DNA from: Kuschelorhynchus macadamiae
Taxonomy: Eukaryota; Arthropoda; Insecta; Coleoptera; Curculionidae
Assembly: GCA_030620095.1 (NCBI GenBank)
Contig: JAUTXW010000597.1
Span: 62,001 to 126,000 of the forward strand
DNA: 64,000 bases
Direction of reading: 5' to 3'
The position numbers and the translations under genes are program-made. Shown here one piece after another: positions 37,484 to 48,943 of this stretch. Each line of letters opens with the position of its first letter. The stretch's first letter is position 1. The notes under the pieces were generated by a model that saw nothing but the letters and a program-made list of their open reading frames with translations, searched no databases and was not told the DNA's origin.

Positions 37484-38116
37484 ATGGGGACTAGGGGAGC
37501 AGCAAGGACTAATGACGAAATTGAAAAGCTCATAAACAAGGTATGTGCCAACTTTGTTTCGCAGTTAGATGCCAAGTTCAGCTCCAAGCTAGATGATTTA
37601 GATAAGAAACTCTCAGATATCAGAGACGCTGTATCTGATTTAAAAACTTCAGTTGCTAAAAATACCGGTAATATTACACATCTTTTTGAGCAATACGACA
37701 TACTTGACCAGCGCTCTAAAGAAAATTCTATAAGACTATGTGGTATGGAGGAGAAAGAGGATGAGGACCTCATATCATCAGTGAGTGATCTCTTCTCATC
37801 GAAACTCTCAGTACCTTGCACATCAGAGGATATTGACTTTGCTGTTCGTATTGGCAAGGAATCCAAGGATGGTCCTCGCGCTATTCTGGTTAACTTTGTC
37901 AATAATTTTAAACGAAATAAAGTATTTTTTGCCAAGAAAAATCTTAAGGGTACTAGCTACGTGCTGCATGAAGACTTAACTTCTGCAAGATATCAACCGA
38001 AGCTAAGAAACGCTGTGGTAAAAACAAGGTCTGGAGATTTAATGGTAATGTGTATTATGTGGATGAAACGGGAAATAAAAATGTTTACAAGGAAAACGTT
38101 TAATAAAAGAAATTAA
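37484..38116 (+). pseudogene. LINE ORF1 protein (coiled coil + RRM-like), frameshifted near the end
   Basis: 210 codons. An N-terminal helical coiled coil (KLDDLDKKLSDIRDAVSDLK) is followed by an ORF1-type RNA-binding core (SIRLCGMEEKEDED, VRIGKESKDGPRAILVNF, KVFFAKKNLKGTSYVLHEDL). Near 38036 the reading leaves the conserved frame; another frame there gives a NGNVYYVDETGNKNVY-like tail, so a small indel is likely. The protein would package the retrotransposon RNA. Confidence 0.75.
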
Positions 38117-38729
38117 ATATATGTTAATATTCGTGTATACAGCCTGCGAATTTATCTACATGGTATACCTACTCATTATTGTTTACGCTGTTCAGTGAAT
38201 CGCTTGTAATTCCAAACATTTTGTTGTTTAGGTATCTGATTTTTTTTTGCTACGTTTAAAATACTAAACATTGGCAAGCATTTATTAATATTAAACATGA
38301 TTTTATTTTTAATGTTAGCTTGGTTCACTCTCGCTTTTTTACCACGATTATTATTGATATATATGTATACGAGATGAAAATGTTTACTTTACGACTATTT
38401 TTTACGTTTTTTTCTATACAGATATAAAACTTGTTAAGATAGTTTATTGTATGATAATATTAATAACGGAATATTTTTGTAGAATATAGAGCGATCATGA
38501 CGACGCCGACGGCGACGCCCTGGTTTATGTTTTTACAGGATGTTCTTTCTCTTTTTTTTTGAATCTTATTTTACTTATTATCTTTTTAAGGTACCTTATT
38601 TTTTCATAACTACTACATGGACCGGGTCGTCGCCTGCATCATTTTGTTGTTTTCGCTTGGGGCGATATTGCAACCTGCATCTAAAGATTGATACTTCTTT
38701 TTTGTTTGCCTTTTTTTTTTTAATTAGAG
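38117..38729 (+). other. LINE sequence between ORF1 and the Polinton insertion point
   Basis: No ORF of note. T-rich runs near 38700 and no domain. Taken as the inter-ORF region of the LINE, since the Polinton is followed almost at once by ORF2. Confidence 0.5.
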
Positions 38730-38735
38730 GGCGGA
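38730..38735 (+). repeat. Element 2 target site duplication, left (GGCGGA)
   Basis: Matches 50925-50930 directly after the right terminus. 6 bp as for element 1. Confidence 0.9.
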
Positions 38736-38810
38736 AGTAGTGGAAGTATGCGTGTTCTCATAGTGGTGGGGGGTTTCACCACTACTCCTGACCTTGAGAT
38801 TAAGCCCCGC
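38736..38810 (+). repeat. Element 2 left terminal inverted repeat
   Basis: 75 bp beginning AGTAGTGGAAGTATGCGTGT, matching the inverse of 50850-50924 with about five differences. Its inner end contains TGACCTTGAG, the first unit of the following minisatellite. Confidence 0.9.
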
Positions 38811-38985
38811 CCACCTGTGTGACGTCATTCGACCTTGAGATTAAGCTCCGCCTCCTGACCAATGAGATTAAGCCCCGCCCCATGATCATGATATTAAGTC
38901 CCGCCCCATGGCCTTGGATAGTTAAGCTCTGCCCCATGACCATGAGATTAAGCCCCGCCCCACGACCTTGGAGAATTTTACCACG
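38788..38985 (+). repeat. ~27-bp minisatellite (GACCTTGAGATTAAGCCCCG unit)
   Basis: About six to seven variants of a ~27-bp unit starting in the left TIR. Each unit carries a (T/C)GACC(T/A)(T/A)GAG-like half and a GC-box-like half (CCCCGCCC). A TGACGTCA palindrome lies at 38819-38826 and another follows at 39006. Units recur at 40440-40500 and the inverse in the right TIR. Confidence 0.85.
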
Positions 38986-41090
38986 TTTTCATATTTGTCC
39001 TTGAAGTGACGTCATATGACCTTGAGCGCACGTGTTTACATCAGCTATATTGTTTGGCCTTGGGGGTGTGTGACGACAGATGGCCTCGAGTGTTAACTAT
39101 TAAAACCAAATGATGTTTAAATAAACATTTAGAAATATTTATTCAATTTGGTATTATTTACAATTTTTAAATTTGTGTGTTTAAAATTAAATGTACCAAG
39201 CAATAGCAGATCAATTTGAGTGTTTAGAATAAACAAACTTTAGAAATATTTATTTAATTTGGTATTATTGTCTTCTTTTAATTTAGGTGTTTGGGTTAAT
39301 TAACAAATTTTAAAATTATATTCTCCATTTTCATATGGTTTTGGGATGAGTTGAATAATGTTTGGGGAAAACATTTTTGGTAATAATTTCAAAATGAGAA
39401 ATCAATATAGCTCCAGTTTGATCAGGATTACTCATATATGAAGATAATCAAGATTGCTGATTGTCATGAAGATAATCAAGAATGATGATTGTTGTGAATA
39501 AACCGAGTTTATAATTGTAATAAACACATATTTAAATAAAACAAAGTTGAAGTTCGTTGGGTATTTATTTTAATAGTAACCTTAACCAATATACATATTT
39601 CGATAAGTTTTAATATTAAAAAATTCTTCTCCCTGGTCGCTTGGTGGTATGTGACGTTATTCGAACTATATCACCCAAACGAAACTTAAATATTTTGGGT
39701 ACTATTTTTATCCAATTGTATGCATTAATGCGTGTGGTTGATATATTGATTAATGTTATATTCCTTAACAAGATTTTGGAATATGATATTAAAAAATTTT
39801 TGGAATATGTTATTAAAAATTTCTGTATGTGATGTCATTCAAACTATATCACCCAAACGATATTTAAACTTTTTGGGTACTATTTTTATCCAATTGTATG
39901 CATTAATGCGTGTGGTTGATATAATGATTAATATTATATTCCTTAACAAGATTCTGGAATATGTTATTAAAAAATTCGTTTCCCTCGTCGCTTGGTGGTA
40001 TGTGATGTCATTCAAACTATATCACCCAAACGAAACTTAAATTTTTTTGGGTACTATTTTTTCCAATTGTATGCATTAATGCGTGTGGTTGATTTAACGT
40101 TTATAGGTTTCATACCAATAGTGCTCTGTATTATTATAGGTTTTCGTTATGGCTGGTAAAAAAGTTGTATCCATTTGTAGGAACCTCTAGATGATGTACG
40201 TATGACTCGTTCAACTGTCGCAGCTTTTTTTGTGTGGTACGTCGAATAATGATTAATGTTATATTCCTTAACAAGATTCTGGAATATGTTATTAAAAAAT
40301 TCTTGATATTTGTCCTTGAAGTGACGTCATATGACCTTGAGCGCACATCCAATTTTTTGTTGTTTAACGCACATGGGCTTTATTGTTTGACCTTGAGGAT
40401 ATGTGCGACAACAAATTCTTTTAATATAGTAGGTAACACCTGACCTTGATATTAAGCTCCACCTCATGACCAATGAGATTAAGCCCCACCACACGACCTT
40501 GGAGAATTGCACATACCACGGTATTTGGGGCAGAGCTTGCGAGTAATATCAGGCACTAATACTAGCAGATCAATATTTAAATTTGGGTGTCTAGAATAAA
40601 CAAAATTTAGGAATATTTACTTATTTGGTATTATTTTCGTCTTTTAATTTAATTCAAACTTTTTTGGCCAAAACATGTTGTCGAAACCATTTCTGCAAGT
40701 GTTATCGAAATTATAAATAAGTCGAGTGGGATGTATACTTTAACGTATTTGGGGCAGAGCTTGCGAGTAATCTTAGGCACTAATACTAGCAGATCAATAT
40801 TTAAATTTCGGTGTTTAGAATAAGCAAAATTTAGAGATATTTACTTATTTGGTATTTTTTTCATCTTTTAATTTGGGTGCTTAATAGAATAAACAAAAAC
40901 AATTATATGTACTATGCAAACATAATTTTGTAAATAAATAATCATTTTATTAATGTATTTGTGTTATTTGTCTATTCTTAAATTTATCAATATAAGTATA
41001 GAGTATTTTGAGAATCATTTAGGTCTAATTTTCAACAGTTTTCAGATATAAATTCAAACATTTTTGAATTTTACTTTAGATCTAAGTAAG
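38986..41090. repeat. Left arm of element 2: tandem repeats and integrase debris
   Basis: No intact gene. At about 39640-40110 three tandem units of ~180 bp each contain the same minus-strand integrase fragment (TATCACCCAAACG..GTTGATAT). 40225-40310 is another integrase piece. 39395-39612 duplicates 42083-42298. 40520-40650 and 40743-40875 are direct repeats (CAGAGCTTGCGAGTAAT). Together they look like repeated local duplication of element ends and a decayed third integrase copy. Confidence 0.75.
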
Positions 41091-41091
41091 C

Positions 41092-41580
41092 ATGAGTATA
41101 ATTAACGTTACAATTGATAAATTTGGTCGTCAAAAAGCTAATAAAAAAATAGTATACAGTCCTCCAGGAATTGGTTTTAAGTTTAATGTTGATCATCAAT
41201 ACGACATTCAAGGAAAATCTTTAACTAACATAGCAAATCCTTCGCAAGGTAGTGATGCTGTAACCAGAGAATATTTCCTTAAAGAAATTCACAAGCTTCG
41301 GACATTACTGGCTGAATTATTAAATGAAATTTATGTTAAAATTAGTGAAATAGTTAGTGTTATTAAGTCCGAAATAGAATTTGTATATGTGTACTCGATA
41401 ATAGAAAAAAGAGAAGTAATATTATCCAACCTTGAGAAAAATGTTGATCGGTTAATTAGAAAAACTCATAGATCTCGGATACATTCAAGGAAAATATCTA
41501 ACTATGATAATAGAAACTATTTAACTAAGATACTAGAAACAAGTGATATAATATTATCTAACCTTAATGAAAATATTTAA
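41092..41580 (+). CDS. Fibre-like protein, copy 1
   Basis: 162 aa. The N terminus TIDKFGRQ is shared with the coiled-coil protein of element 1. It is followed by a segment PPGIGFKFNVDHQYDIQGKS, then LTNIANPSQGSDAVTREY. That segment has the G.YD.QGK.LTN...DAVTR form familiar from phage tail fibres and from fibre-like Polinton proteins. The C-terminal half is helical. Probably a virion attachment or spike protein. Open frame. A second, broken copy follows immediately. Confidence 0.6.
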   Translation: MSIINVTIDKFGRQKANKKIVYSPPGIGFKFNVDHQYDIQGKSLTNIANPSQGSDAVTREYFLKEIHKLRTLLAELLNEIYVKISEIVSVIKSEIEFVYVYSIIEKREVILSNLEKNVDRLIRKTHRSRIHSRKISNYDNRNYLTKILETSDIILSNLNENI

Positions 41581-41663
41581 GCAACATCTCAGATCCTACA
41601 AGTTTTATTTTATACCTTATAATGCTGCACTTTGGTGAAAAAAAAAATTAGTTTTAGATAAAC

Positions 41664-42064
41664 ATGGGTCGTGTTAACAACACAATTGATAAATTTGGAG
41701 GTCAAAAGGTTGGTGAAAAAGTGCATGTAATGAGGGGGTCACCAGGAATTGGATTTATACTTACGCCTGATGGTCAATATGACATGCGGGGAAAATCTTT
41801 AACCAATGTCGCCCCACCGACTTAGGGTAGTGATGCTGTTACCCGGGATTATGCGCTTGGAGAAATTCACCGATTACGTATACAAATAGAAGATATAATG
41901 AATATAGATCTCCTTAATATATAAAGCAGCTTGAAGAAAAAATTGTTAATATCGAAGCAATAAAAATAGATGTACTCGGGAGAATTGAAAAACATGAAAT
42001 CAGAATGCGCGATTTGGACAAAAAAGTGGTCAAGTTATTTCCGAAATCTAAAATGCAAACATAA
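41664..42064 (+). pseudogene. Fibre-like protein, copy 2, broken
   Basis: Begins TIDKFGGQK and repeats the SPGIGFILTPDGQYDMRGKS and LTNVAPP segments of copy 1. It is interrupted by an in-frame TAG at 41823-41825 and a TAA at 41922-41924. Another frame then continues a helical tail (LEEKIVNIEAIKIDVLGRIE) to 42064. A tandem duplicate of the preceding gene that has lost function. Confidence 0.7.
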
Positions 42065-42320
42065 TGGAATAATGTATGAGAAAAAAATCAATATAGCTCC
42101 AGCTTGATGAGGATCACTCATATATGAAGATAATCAAGATTGATGATTGGTATGAAGATAATCAAGAATGATGATTGTTGTGAATAAGCCTAGTTTATAA
42201 TTGTAATAAACACATATTTAAATAAAACAAAGTTGTAGTTCATTGGGTATTTATTTTAATAGTAACCTTAACCAATATAAATATTTCGATAGGTTTGAAA
42301 GTATTACAAAATATAATATT

Positions 42321-43255
42321 TTAAACAATATCTGTCTCATCAATCCATGAATTAAATTGATTTGAAAATCCTAACCATTTTACAAATAATTGATTAATAT
42401 TATTTTTTTTGCGGCGGCGAAGTACTTTTTCTACTAAATAAACATTCGGACTACTTGTTTTTTGCAGCTCATCTTCATAAAAACATCCTTTTAAAGGTTG
42501 ACCTTCTATTGATTCCAAGAGGTATGTTGGTGGATTGGTAATGTTAACTTTTGCGATTTGAAACTGTTCCGTGGACCATGAGGGTGTATATCCTTTATCA
42601 AAGACACTTCTGTGTTTGCTTATACGTACTATATCACCCAAATGAAATTTAAACTTTTTGGGTACTATTTTTATCCAATTGTATGCATTAATGCGTGTGG
42701 TTGATTTAACGTTTATAGGTTTCATACCAATAGTACGATGCTCTGTGTTATTATAGATTTTCGTAATGACTGGTAAAAGTTGTATCCATTTGTAGGAACC
42801 TCTAGCTGAAAACTCCTTATAGAGATAATTTTTGAGTGTACGTATGACTCGTTCAACTATCGCAGCTTTTTTTGTGCTGTACGTCGAATAATGATTAATG
42901 TTATATTCTTTAACAAGATTGTGGAATATGTTATTAAAAATTCTTTTCCCCGGTCACTTTGTAGATTTATTGGTGTATATCTTGCTTCTTTAAAAATGTC
43001 TTTCATTGCTTTAGTGACTTCAACTCCGGTCTTGTTTCTAATCGCCCTAGTATAGACAAATTTGAAGTAGCAATTTATGCACACCAAGATATAGCGATAT
43101 CCATCGTTTTCATTTGCATACTGTTGCATTTCCGCCAAATCTGTTTGCCACAAGTCTTCATATCCTTTAATGATGGTGTGTCTTCTGGGAAATTTTTTTC
43201 TCGCAGACCTATGAAGTTCATTGACAATTTTTATTTTTTCTGTGCTAGTATTCAT
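42321..43255 (-). pseudogene. Integrase, left inverted copy, broken
   Basis: 42857-43255 encodes the rve N-terminal part with the first Asp (WQTDLAEMQQ) and second Asp (LQSDRGKEF), then loses frame. 42321-42725 encodes the GMKPINVKSTTRINAYNW region and an intact chromodomain (YLVEKVLRR..LFVKWLGF..FNSWID). The stretch between, which should carry the catalytic Glu, is frameshifted and partly deleted. Homologous to the right copy at 50042, which is broken at different points. Sits at the end of the left inverted arm. Confidence 0.85.
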
Positions 43256-43308
43256 AGTTCCAACTCACGTCTCTTGAGATACTGATCAAATTATGTGATT
43301 ACCTAATA

Positions 43309-43445
43309 AATTATACCTTCCTCACGAAGTTCTTCTATAATTGACATTATTTCATTATCACGTTTTTTTAATGGTAACCCCAATCAGTTGACGTTTCAGA
43401 TCAATGTCATTATTCATCATGAAGGTGATGTCGCCAGAGTATCAC
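43309..43445 (-). pseudogene. Remnant of the conserved unknown protein (left arm)
   Basis: Only the two ends of the gene found at 48944-49993 remain here, joined with a scrambled piece between (AGAACTTCGTGAGG end and CTGAAACGTCAACTGATTGG start on the minus strand). About 0.9 kb has been lost relative to the right arm. Confidence 0.75.
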
Positions 43446-43473
43446 ACAACTATGTAATGCGAATTCACTGATC

Positions 43474-44178
43474 TTACTCTGTGTATATATAGTTATCGAA
43501 CCCCTTGCGATATCTTCTCGAATTTAAATCGCTATCCTTATCAATAACGAGGAATCCATACTTGTCATTCCAACATTTAGCACACATCTCTTGAAATTGT
43601 GTAAAAGTCACATCTGGCGATACATGATCAGAAAAAATATGTCGTAAATTCATTTCGCCTTGTTTAAATATTATAATTAAATTGGCGTTGTCACGTACTA
43701 ATTGCTTTGGAACTCGGGAATAGGTTTGTGCTAGGTAGAAACTATCTACATTTTTATGTCGTCCCATACTAAAATATGATCGTATAATATCTTGTTTTTC
43801 ACACATTACGTCGTCAAATATGAAAATTGAATTTGGTTTGGCATCGGATGGCTCCACGATATTTGTTGTATCGCTAAAAGTATAATAACCAAGACCCTTA
43901 ATTGGCGTGAAAATTTTCCTGAGATATTCGTATTTGGGTTGATACAGCGACCTTGAATATACGTAGACATTTTCAAAGCGCAATCCTAAAGGGTGTGTAA
44001 GCAAGGTAATCATAACATTTGTTTTTCCACAATTAGAAGGTCCTATTAGAAATCCACGAATTGATAATGGCAACAAAGGACCATGCCGACGTCCCACATT
44101 TTTCCCTACATGTCCAGATCCAACCTTCTCATCGAGATTATCTATTTCTAGCTTCTGTTTCAGCTTAACAATACGCAT
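43474..44178 (-). CDS. Packaging ATPase, left copy (complete)
   Basis: 234 aa, intact. Walker A GPSNCGKTNVM; Walker B SIFIFDDVM; FSMGRHKNVDSFYLAQTYS sensor-like segment. Nearly identical over its shared length to the copy at 48291-48890 and homologous to the element 1 ATPase. It has the full N terminus that the other copy lacks. Divergent to the PLA2-like gene, as in element 1. Confidence 0.9.
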   Translation of the reverse strand: MRIVKLKQKLEIDNLDEKVGSGHVGKNVGRRHGPLLPLSIRGFLIGPSNCGKTNVMITLLTHPLGLRFENVYVYSRSLYQPKYEYLRKIFTPIKGLGYYTFSDTTNIVEPSDAKPNSIFIFDDVMCEKQDIIRSYFSMGRHKNVDSFYLAQTYSRVPKQLVRDNANLIIIFKQGEMNLRHIFSDHVSPDVTFTQFQEMCAKCWNDKYGFLVIDKDSDLNSRRYRKGFDNYIYTE

Positions 44179-44234
44179 TATGGTGAAAAAAAATATATTT
44201 TATATCGAACACTCGGCTTTAACTACTCATTCAG

Positions 44235-45116
44235 ATGCAGACCATCAAACGAAGTGGACGCTTTCGATAATCGAGTAAGACTGTGTGTGGCATAGTGAAT
44301 TCTATAATTAATAAAGTACCGTTTGAGTTACACCTTCCCGGTTATCAATATTGTGGGCCAGGCACCAAACCTACAAAGCGATTAGCGAGAGGTGATTTGG
44401 GAATTAACCCATTAGATGCAGCGTGTAAGAAACATGATATAGCATATTCAAAAACCGAAAATAACCTAAGTTCACGCCATCAAGCCGATTACGATCTTGA
44501 ACAACGTGCTTGGGAGAGAGTAAAATCAAAAGACGCTAGTGCAGGCGAAAAAATATCTGCTTGGTTGGTAACAAATATTATGAAGGCGAAACCACGTTTC
44601 GGTATGGGTGTTTCAACGCATTCAGCTAAAATAAAGAGCTCCAAAGGAAAGCGACGACGACGATTTGTGAAAGGGAAATGTACATGTAAAAACAAAAGAG
44701 TATTCAAGTTTACTTTTGGATCGACATTGCGACAACCCATTCGAGCTGAATTAGCTAAGGCTGGTGGTAAGAAATTTGCTGAAAAAGACATATTAAACGC
44801 ATCTAGAATAGCAGTGGCTGCGGCAAGGAAATTATTAAAAGCCCGTGGTGGTAAGCGAAAGATACGCATACCTAGAATTATACCTGTTCCAAAGGTTGGT
44901 GGCTTATTACCTTTGATACCAATATTTGCTGGGCTCTCAGCATTAGGATCCTTAGCAGGTGGTGTTGCAGGGGTAGTGCGTGCAGTCAAAACAGCAAAAA
45001 ATGCCACAACCCAAAAAACGGCTGGTGAGTTACAGCTAAAATTGAAAGGAGGTGGAATGTATTTGAAACCATATAGGACGGGTTTAGGGCTTTTTATGAA
45101 CCATTCAAAAAACTAG
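44235..45116 (+). CDS. PLA2-like minor capsid/membrane-active protein, element 2
   Basis: The uninterrupted frame from 44283 (a GTG, no ATG) gives 277 codons. An ATG at 44235 in the same frame meets a TAA at 44268-44270 after 11 codons, so the natural start is damaged or uncertain. The core has YCGPGTKPTKRL and ACKKHDIAYS like element 1. A basic Arg/Lys region follows (KGKRRRRFVKGKC), then a Gly/Ala/Leu-rich hydrophobic stretch (LLPLIPIFAGLSALGSLAGG) near the C terminus. The basic insert makes it longer than the element 1 protein. Otherwise intact. Confidence 0.8.
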
Positions 45117-45118
45117 TA

Positions 45119-45481
45119 AAATGCCTTTCTCGAAGGCCATTATCGAATATTGATCTAGAAAGGTATGCATTACAGCTATAAGTACCATACTTTAGAGGTG
45201 TATTTATGCGAGATTCACTTCCTCGACGAGGTCCTCGACGTTATGAATCTAGTATTCTTAATTTGGACAGTATAATGGGATTTGGAACACATTGGGTGGC
45301 GTATCGGAAGAATGATTCAGAAGTTACATATTACGACAGCTTTGGTGATTTACCACCGCCAACTGAACTGGTTCGATATCTGCGAATGGGTGGGGAAGCA
45401 GCAAAGGAAATTTACTATACATACGAACGACAGCAAAAATTTGGGACAGTCTGGTGCTTAAAGTTTCTCTCTCAATCGTAA
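45119..45481 (+). pseudogene. Adenain-like protease, element 2, catalytic Cys region lost
   Basis: 45206-45481 reads from RDSLPRRGPRRY to LKFLSQS. The His motif (GTHWVAY) and the Asp motif (YYDSFG) are present. Where element 1 has the YNCGQ active-site Cys segment, this copy reads FGTVWCLKF, so a small deletion has removed it. Upstream (45119-45205) the frame is also disturbed. Inactive as a protease by inspection. Confidence 0.8.
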
Positions 45482-45489
45482 AAATCAAT

Positions 45490-46017
45490 ATGTCTCCTAC
45501 CCCCCAAATGGATCGGGATACTTATAAAAAGATGGCGTCTTCGTTAAAAGCCTATTATCGTTCCCGTAGTTTATTAAAAATGACTTCTGAAGAGTTAGAA
45601 AACATGCCCAAGGAGGTAATGATTGCTTGTTCCCCAAATGAAATCACACTTGTTTGGGATAAATTGCCAGAACACATGAAATGTGACATAGACATATTAA
45701 AGTATCAGTATTGCACGGAGCATCATAATAACCAGAATTTGAATGGAGACGAAGGTGATGGACCAGCACCTAGGAGATTGTTTTGCTGTTACTGTAAAAT
45801 AAGTGATGTAAAAATAACAGAAAAAAATTGGTTTAAAATTTCAAAACCATGTAAACGGTGTACAACCTATAGCAATATAAACTGCTGTCGACAACAATAT
45901 AAGCTAAAAACAGTAGATTTTTTTATCAGTCATGTCGTACACATTCACTTTAACAGGACGCTCGAGCGTGTTAAGTACAGATTTTTACCCACCATTAGAA
46001 CTCAGTACAGTCAATAA
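45490..46017 (+). CDS. Element 2-specific protein with Cys-rich C-terminal region
   Basis: Frame open from an upstream non-ATG codon; the ATG at 45490 is the best start. The N-terminal half is helical (SSLKAYYRSRSLLKMTSEEL). Residues ~95-140 hold a Cys cluster (LFCCYCKI, PCKRCTTY, INCCRQQY) that could bind zinc. The last part overlaps the penton gene start at 45932 and may not be natural. Element 1 has no counterpart between protease and penton (12-bp gap), so this is a lineage-specific insertion of unknown function. Confidence 0.5.
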   Translation: MSPTPQMDRDTYKKMASSLKAYYRSRSLLKMTSEELENMPKEVMIACSPNEITLVWDKLPEHMKCDIDILKYQYCTEHHNNQNLNGDEGDGPAPRRLFCCYCKISDVKITEKNWFKISKPCKRCTTYSNINCCRQQYKLKTVDFFISHVVHIHFNRTLERVKYRFLPTIRTQYSQ

Positions 46018-46669
46018 ATATGGGCTTGCACTTGTTGGATTTTACACATATAATTCTATTTTTAATATTGATGAAAGCAATAATTCATTTGCATATAAGA
46101 AAAAAAATGATAAAACTTCACCATCTATAAAGTTAACAATTCCCCCAGGAGTATATGAAGTGCATGAGATTGAAAAAGCAATAAAAACTGCTTTACTAGT
46201 GTCCATGAGAGATAATGATGATAAAATATTTTCATTAACACCCAATAATAACACATTGAAATGTCAAATAAAAACAAAATACATTATGGATTTTACAGGA
46301 GAAAACTGCATTGGCCGGATGTTGGGATTTGATCGTATATTGTTAACAATGGACAACAAAAAACATGAATCAACCTCTCAAGTAGACATTATGAAAGTAC
46401 GCATAATACGTGTTGATTGTAATATTATCTCAGGAGCATACCTGAGCTCACAAGAATGTCATATTTTATTTGAATTTGATATTGATGTTGAACCTGGTTA
46501 TAAGATAACGAAAGAACCCACAAACCTTATTTATTTGCCGTTGAAGTCTGAAGGACGTCAGTTCATTGACAACATTACTCTACGCATCTTGGACGACAAC
46601 GGCGATCTTATCGATTTCAATGACGAGAAGATTATTATTAAACTAGAGCTAAAGAAACTAGTCTTATGA
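45932..46669 (+). CDS. Minor capsid (penton) protein, element 2
   Basis: 245 aa, intact. Starts SYTFTLTGRSSVLSTDFYPP, parallel to the element 1 penton. Shares the GENCIGRMLGFDRI and DVEPGYKITKEPTN segments. Placed between the protease region and the small basic ORF as in element 1. Confidence 0.82.
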   Translation: MSYTFTLTGRSSVLSTDFYPPLELSTVNKYGLALVGFYTYNSIFNIDESNNSFAYKKKNDKTSPSIKLTIPPGVYEVHEIEKAIKTALLVSMRDNDDKIFSLTPNNNTLKCQIKTKYIMDFTGENCIGRMLGFDRILLTMDNKKHESTSQVDIMKVRIIRVDCNIISGAYLSSQECHILFEFDIDVEPGYKITKEPTNLIYLPLKSEGRQFIDNITLRILDDNGDLIDFNDEKIIIKLELKKLVL

Positions 46670-46872
46670 TGGGTTTTTGTTACAACCGCCGACCGTACAT
46701 GTTTTCTTCGATATGTCAAACAATAACGAAACCTAATAAAAAGAAATATATCGCTAAAACAGAGTTCATTCACGATCATGACGTCAGACCAAAAGGATAT
46801 CAACGTCTCTCTGCCAAAGATCGTAGATTTCTTCAATCCATTGGCTTGAAAATACGAAGCCAGCGAACATGA
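46666..46872 (+). CDS. Small basic ORF between penton and major capsid, element 2
   Basis: 68 aa, overlapping the penton end by 4 bp (ATGA). Basic, ending LSAKDRRFLQSIGLKIR. The final motif resembles a frame-displaced piece after the small basic ORF of element 1. Position and charge suggest a virion core peptide; unproven. Confidence 0.55.
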   Translation: MMGFCYNRRPYMFSSICQTITKPNKKKYIAKTEFIHDHDVRPKGYQRLSAKDRRFLQSIGLKIRSQRT

Positions 46873-46881
46873 TGACAACTA

Positions 46882-47788
46882 GTGAAAAAAATTGAGGTTT
46901 TTACTGAACCTATTTTCAATAATTCTATCATAAGCCTGCAAGAACATACATATAAATCCTATGGATCACCTAAATTCCAAAAATCCGATGAAATTCGTAT
47001 TCCAGTTCACTTTCAAGACATAATTTTGGATATATCGGAAAGCTACATCTATGTCGAAGGAACATTTAAACCAAAAGACGCTACCAAAAAGTGTTTTTTA
47101 TCTAATAATTCATTAGCTTTCCTATTTGAGGAAATTCGATATGAGATAGGCGGTGAGAAAGTTGCAGAAAACCTGGTGTAACTACAGCTCTTAAAACAAT
47201 GGTTTCCTTTGGTAGTACACAGCTGAAATCGCTTCTTACATGCGGATGGGGTCTAAATGAAGAAAACCAACACATTGTGGCTACCGCTAGTAATGTATTT
47301 TCTGGTAAAGTACCCCTAAAATATCTGATGGGTTTTGCCGAGGATTATACGAAGGGGATTTTTAACATTAAACAGGAATTGATTATAATAATTGCCCGCA
47401 CTTTTAACAACTGTTATATTGGAGAAGTTGAAGCCGATATTATGAATATGAATGATGGAATTTGGATTTTTCAAAGAAATTGTATGCAGCGGCCTATTAT
47501 AACTATGAAAACTTCCAAAGCAGTTATTATGGTCGAGAATTTAACAACCCAATGATGGATTTTGGGGAATACTTGAAAAATCCGCTGTTTGTTATTGACT
47601 GCTGGCATCAGGTGGAAGCTGTAAAATCGTCAACTGTGGATGTCAAGATTGAATTTGAAACACATAGCAGTCGGTTTCCTAAAGATACTAAAGTTTTCGC
47701 ATTAATAATTCACGATTCTATTTTTAGTTATAATATGTTAAATGGTTCTGCATCAAATAAGCTTGTTAAGTCGTTTAGTTATTTATAA
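46882..47788 (+). pseudogene. Major capsid protein, element 2, with frameshifts and internal deletion
   Basis: Three pieces. The N-terminal part (46882-47181, SDEIRIPVHFQD..SYIYVEG) and the central part (47199-47555, GKVPLKYLMGFAEDYTKGIF) are separated by a frame break near 47175. The C-terminal part (from about 47462, YYNYENFQSSYYG..VKIEFETH) is in another frame. Against the 412-aa protein of element 1, roughly 120-150 residues between the central and C-terminal parts are missing. No ATG is seen at the very start. Non-functional. Confidence 0.85.
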
Positions 47789-48890
<1,102 letters not shown>

Positions 48891-48943
48891 GATCAGTGAA
48901 TTCGCATTACATAGTTGTGTGATACTCTGGCAACATCACCTTC

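Larger units (their letters stand above)
37240..38735 (+). mobile_element. LINE (non-LTR retrotransposon), 5' part with ORF1
   Basis: Interrupted by element 2. The left part holds the 5' region and ORF1 and ends at the target site GGCGGA (38730-38735). The right part resumes at 50925 with ORF2. The exact 5' end is not visible; the start given is approximate. Confidence 0.75.

Noticed and set aside
45454..45489. Upstream extension of the Cys-rich ORF before the ATG at 45490
   Set aside because: This part is the end of the protease gene in another frame.
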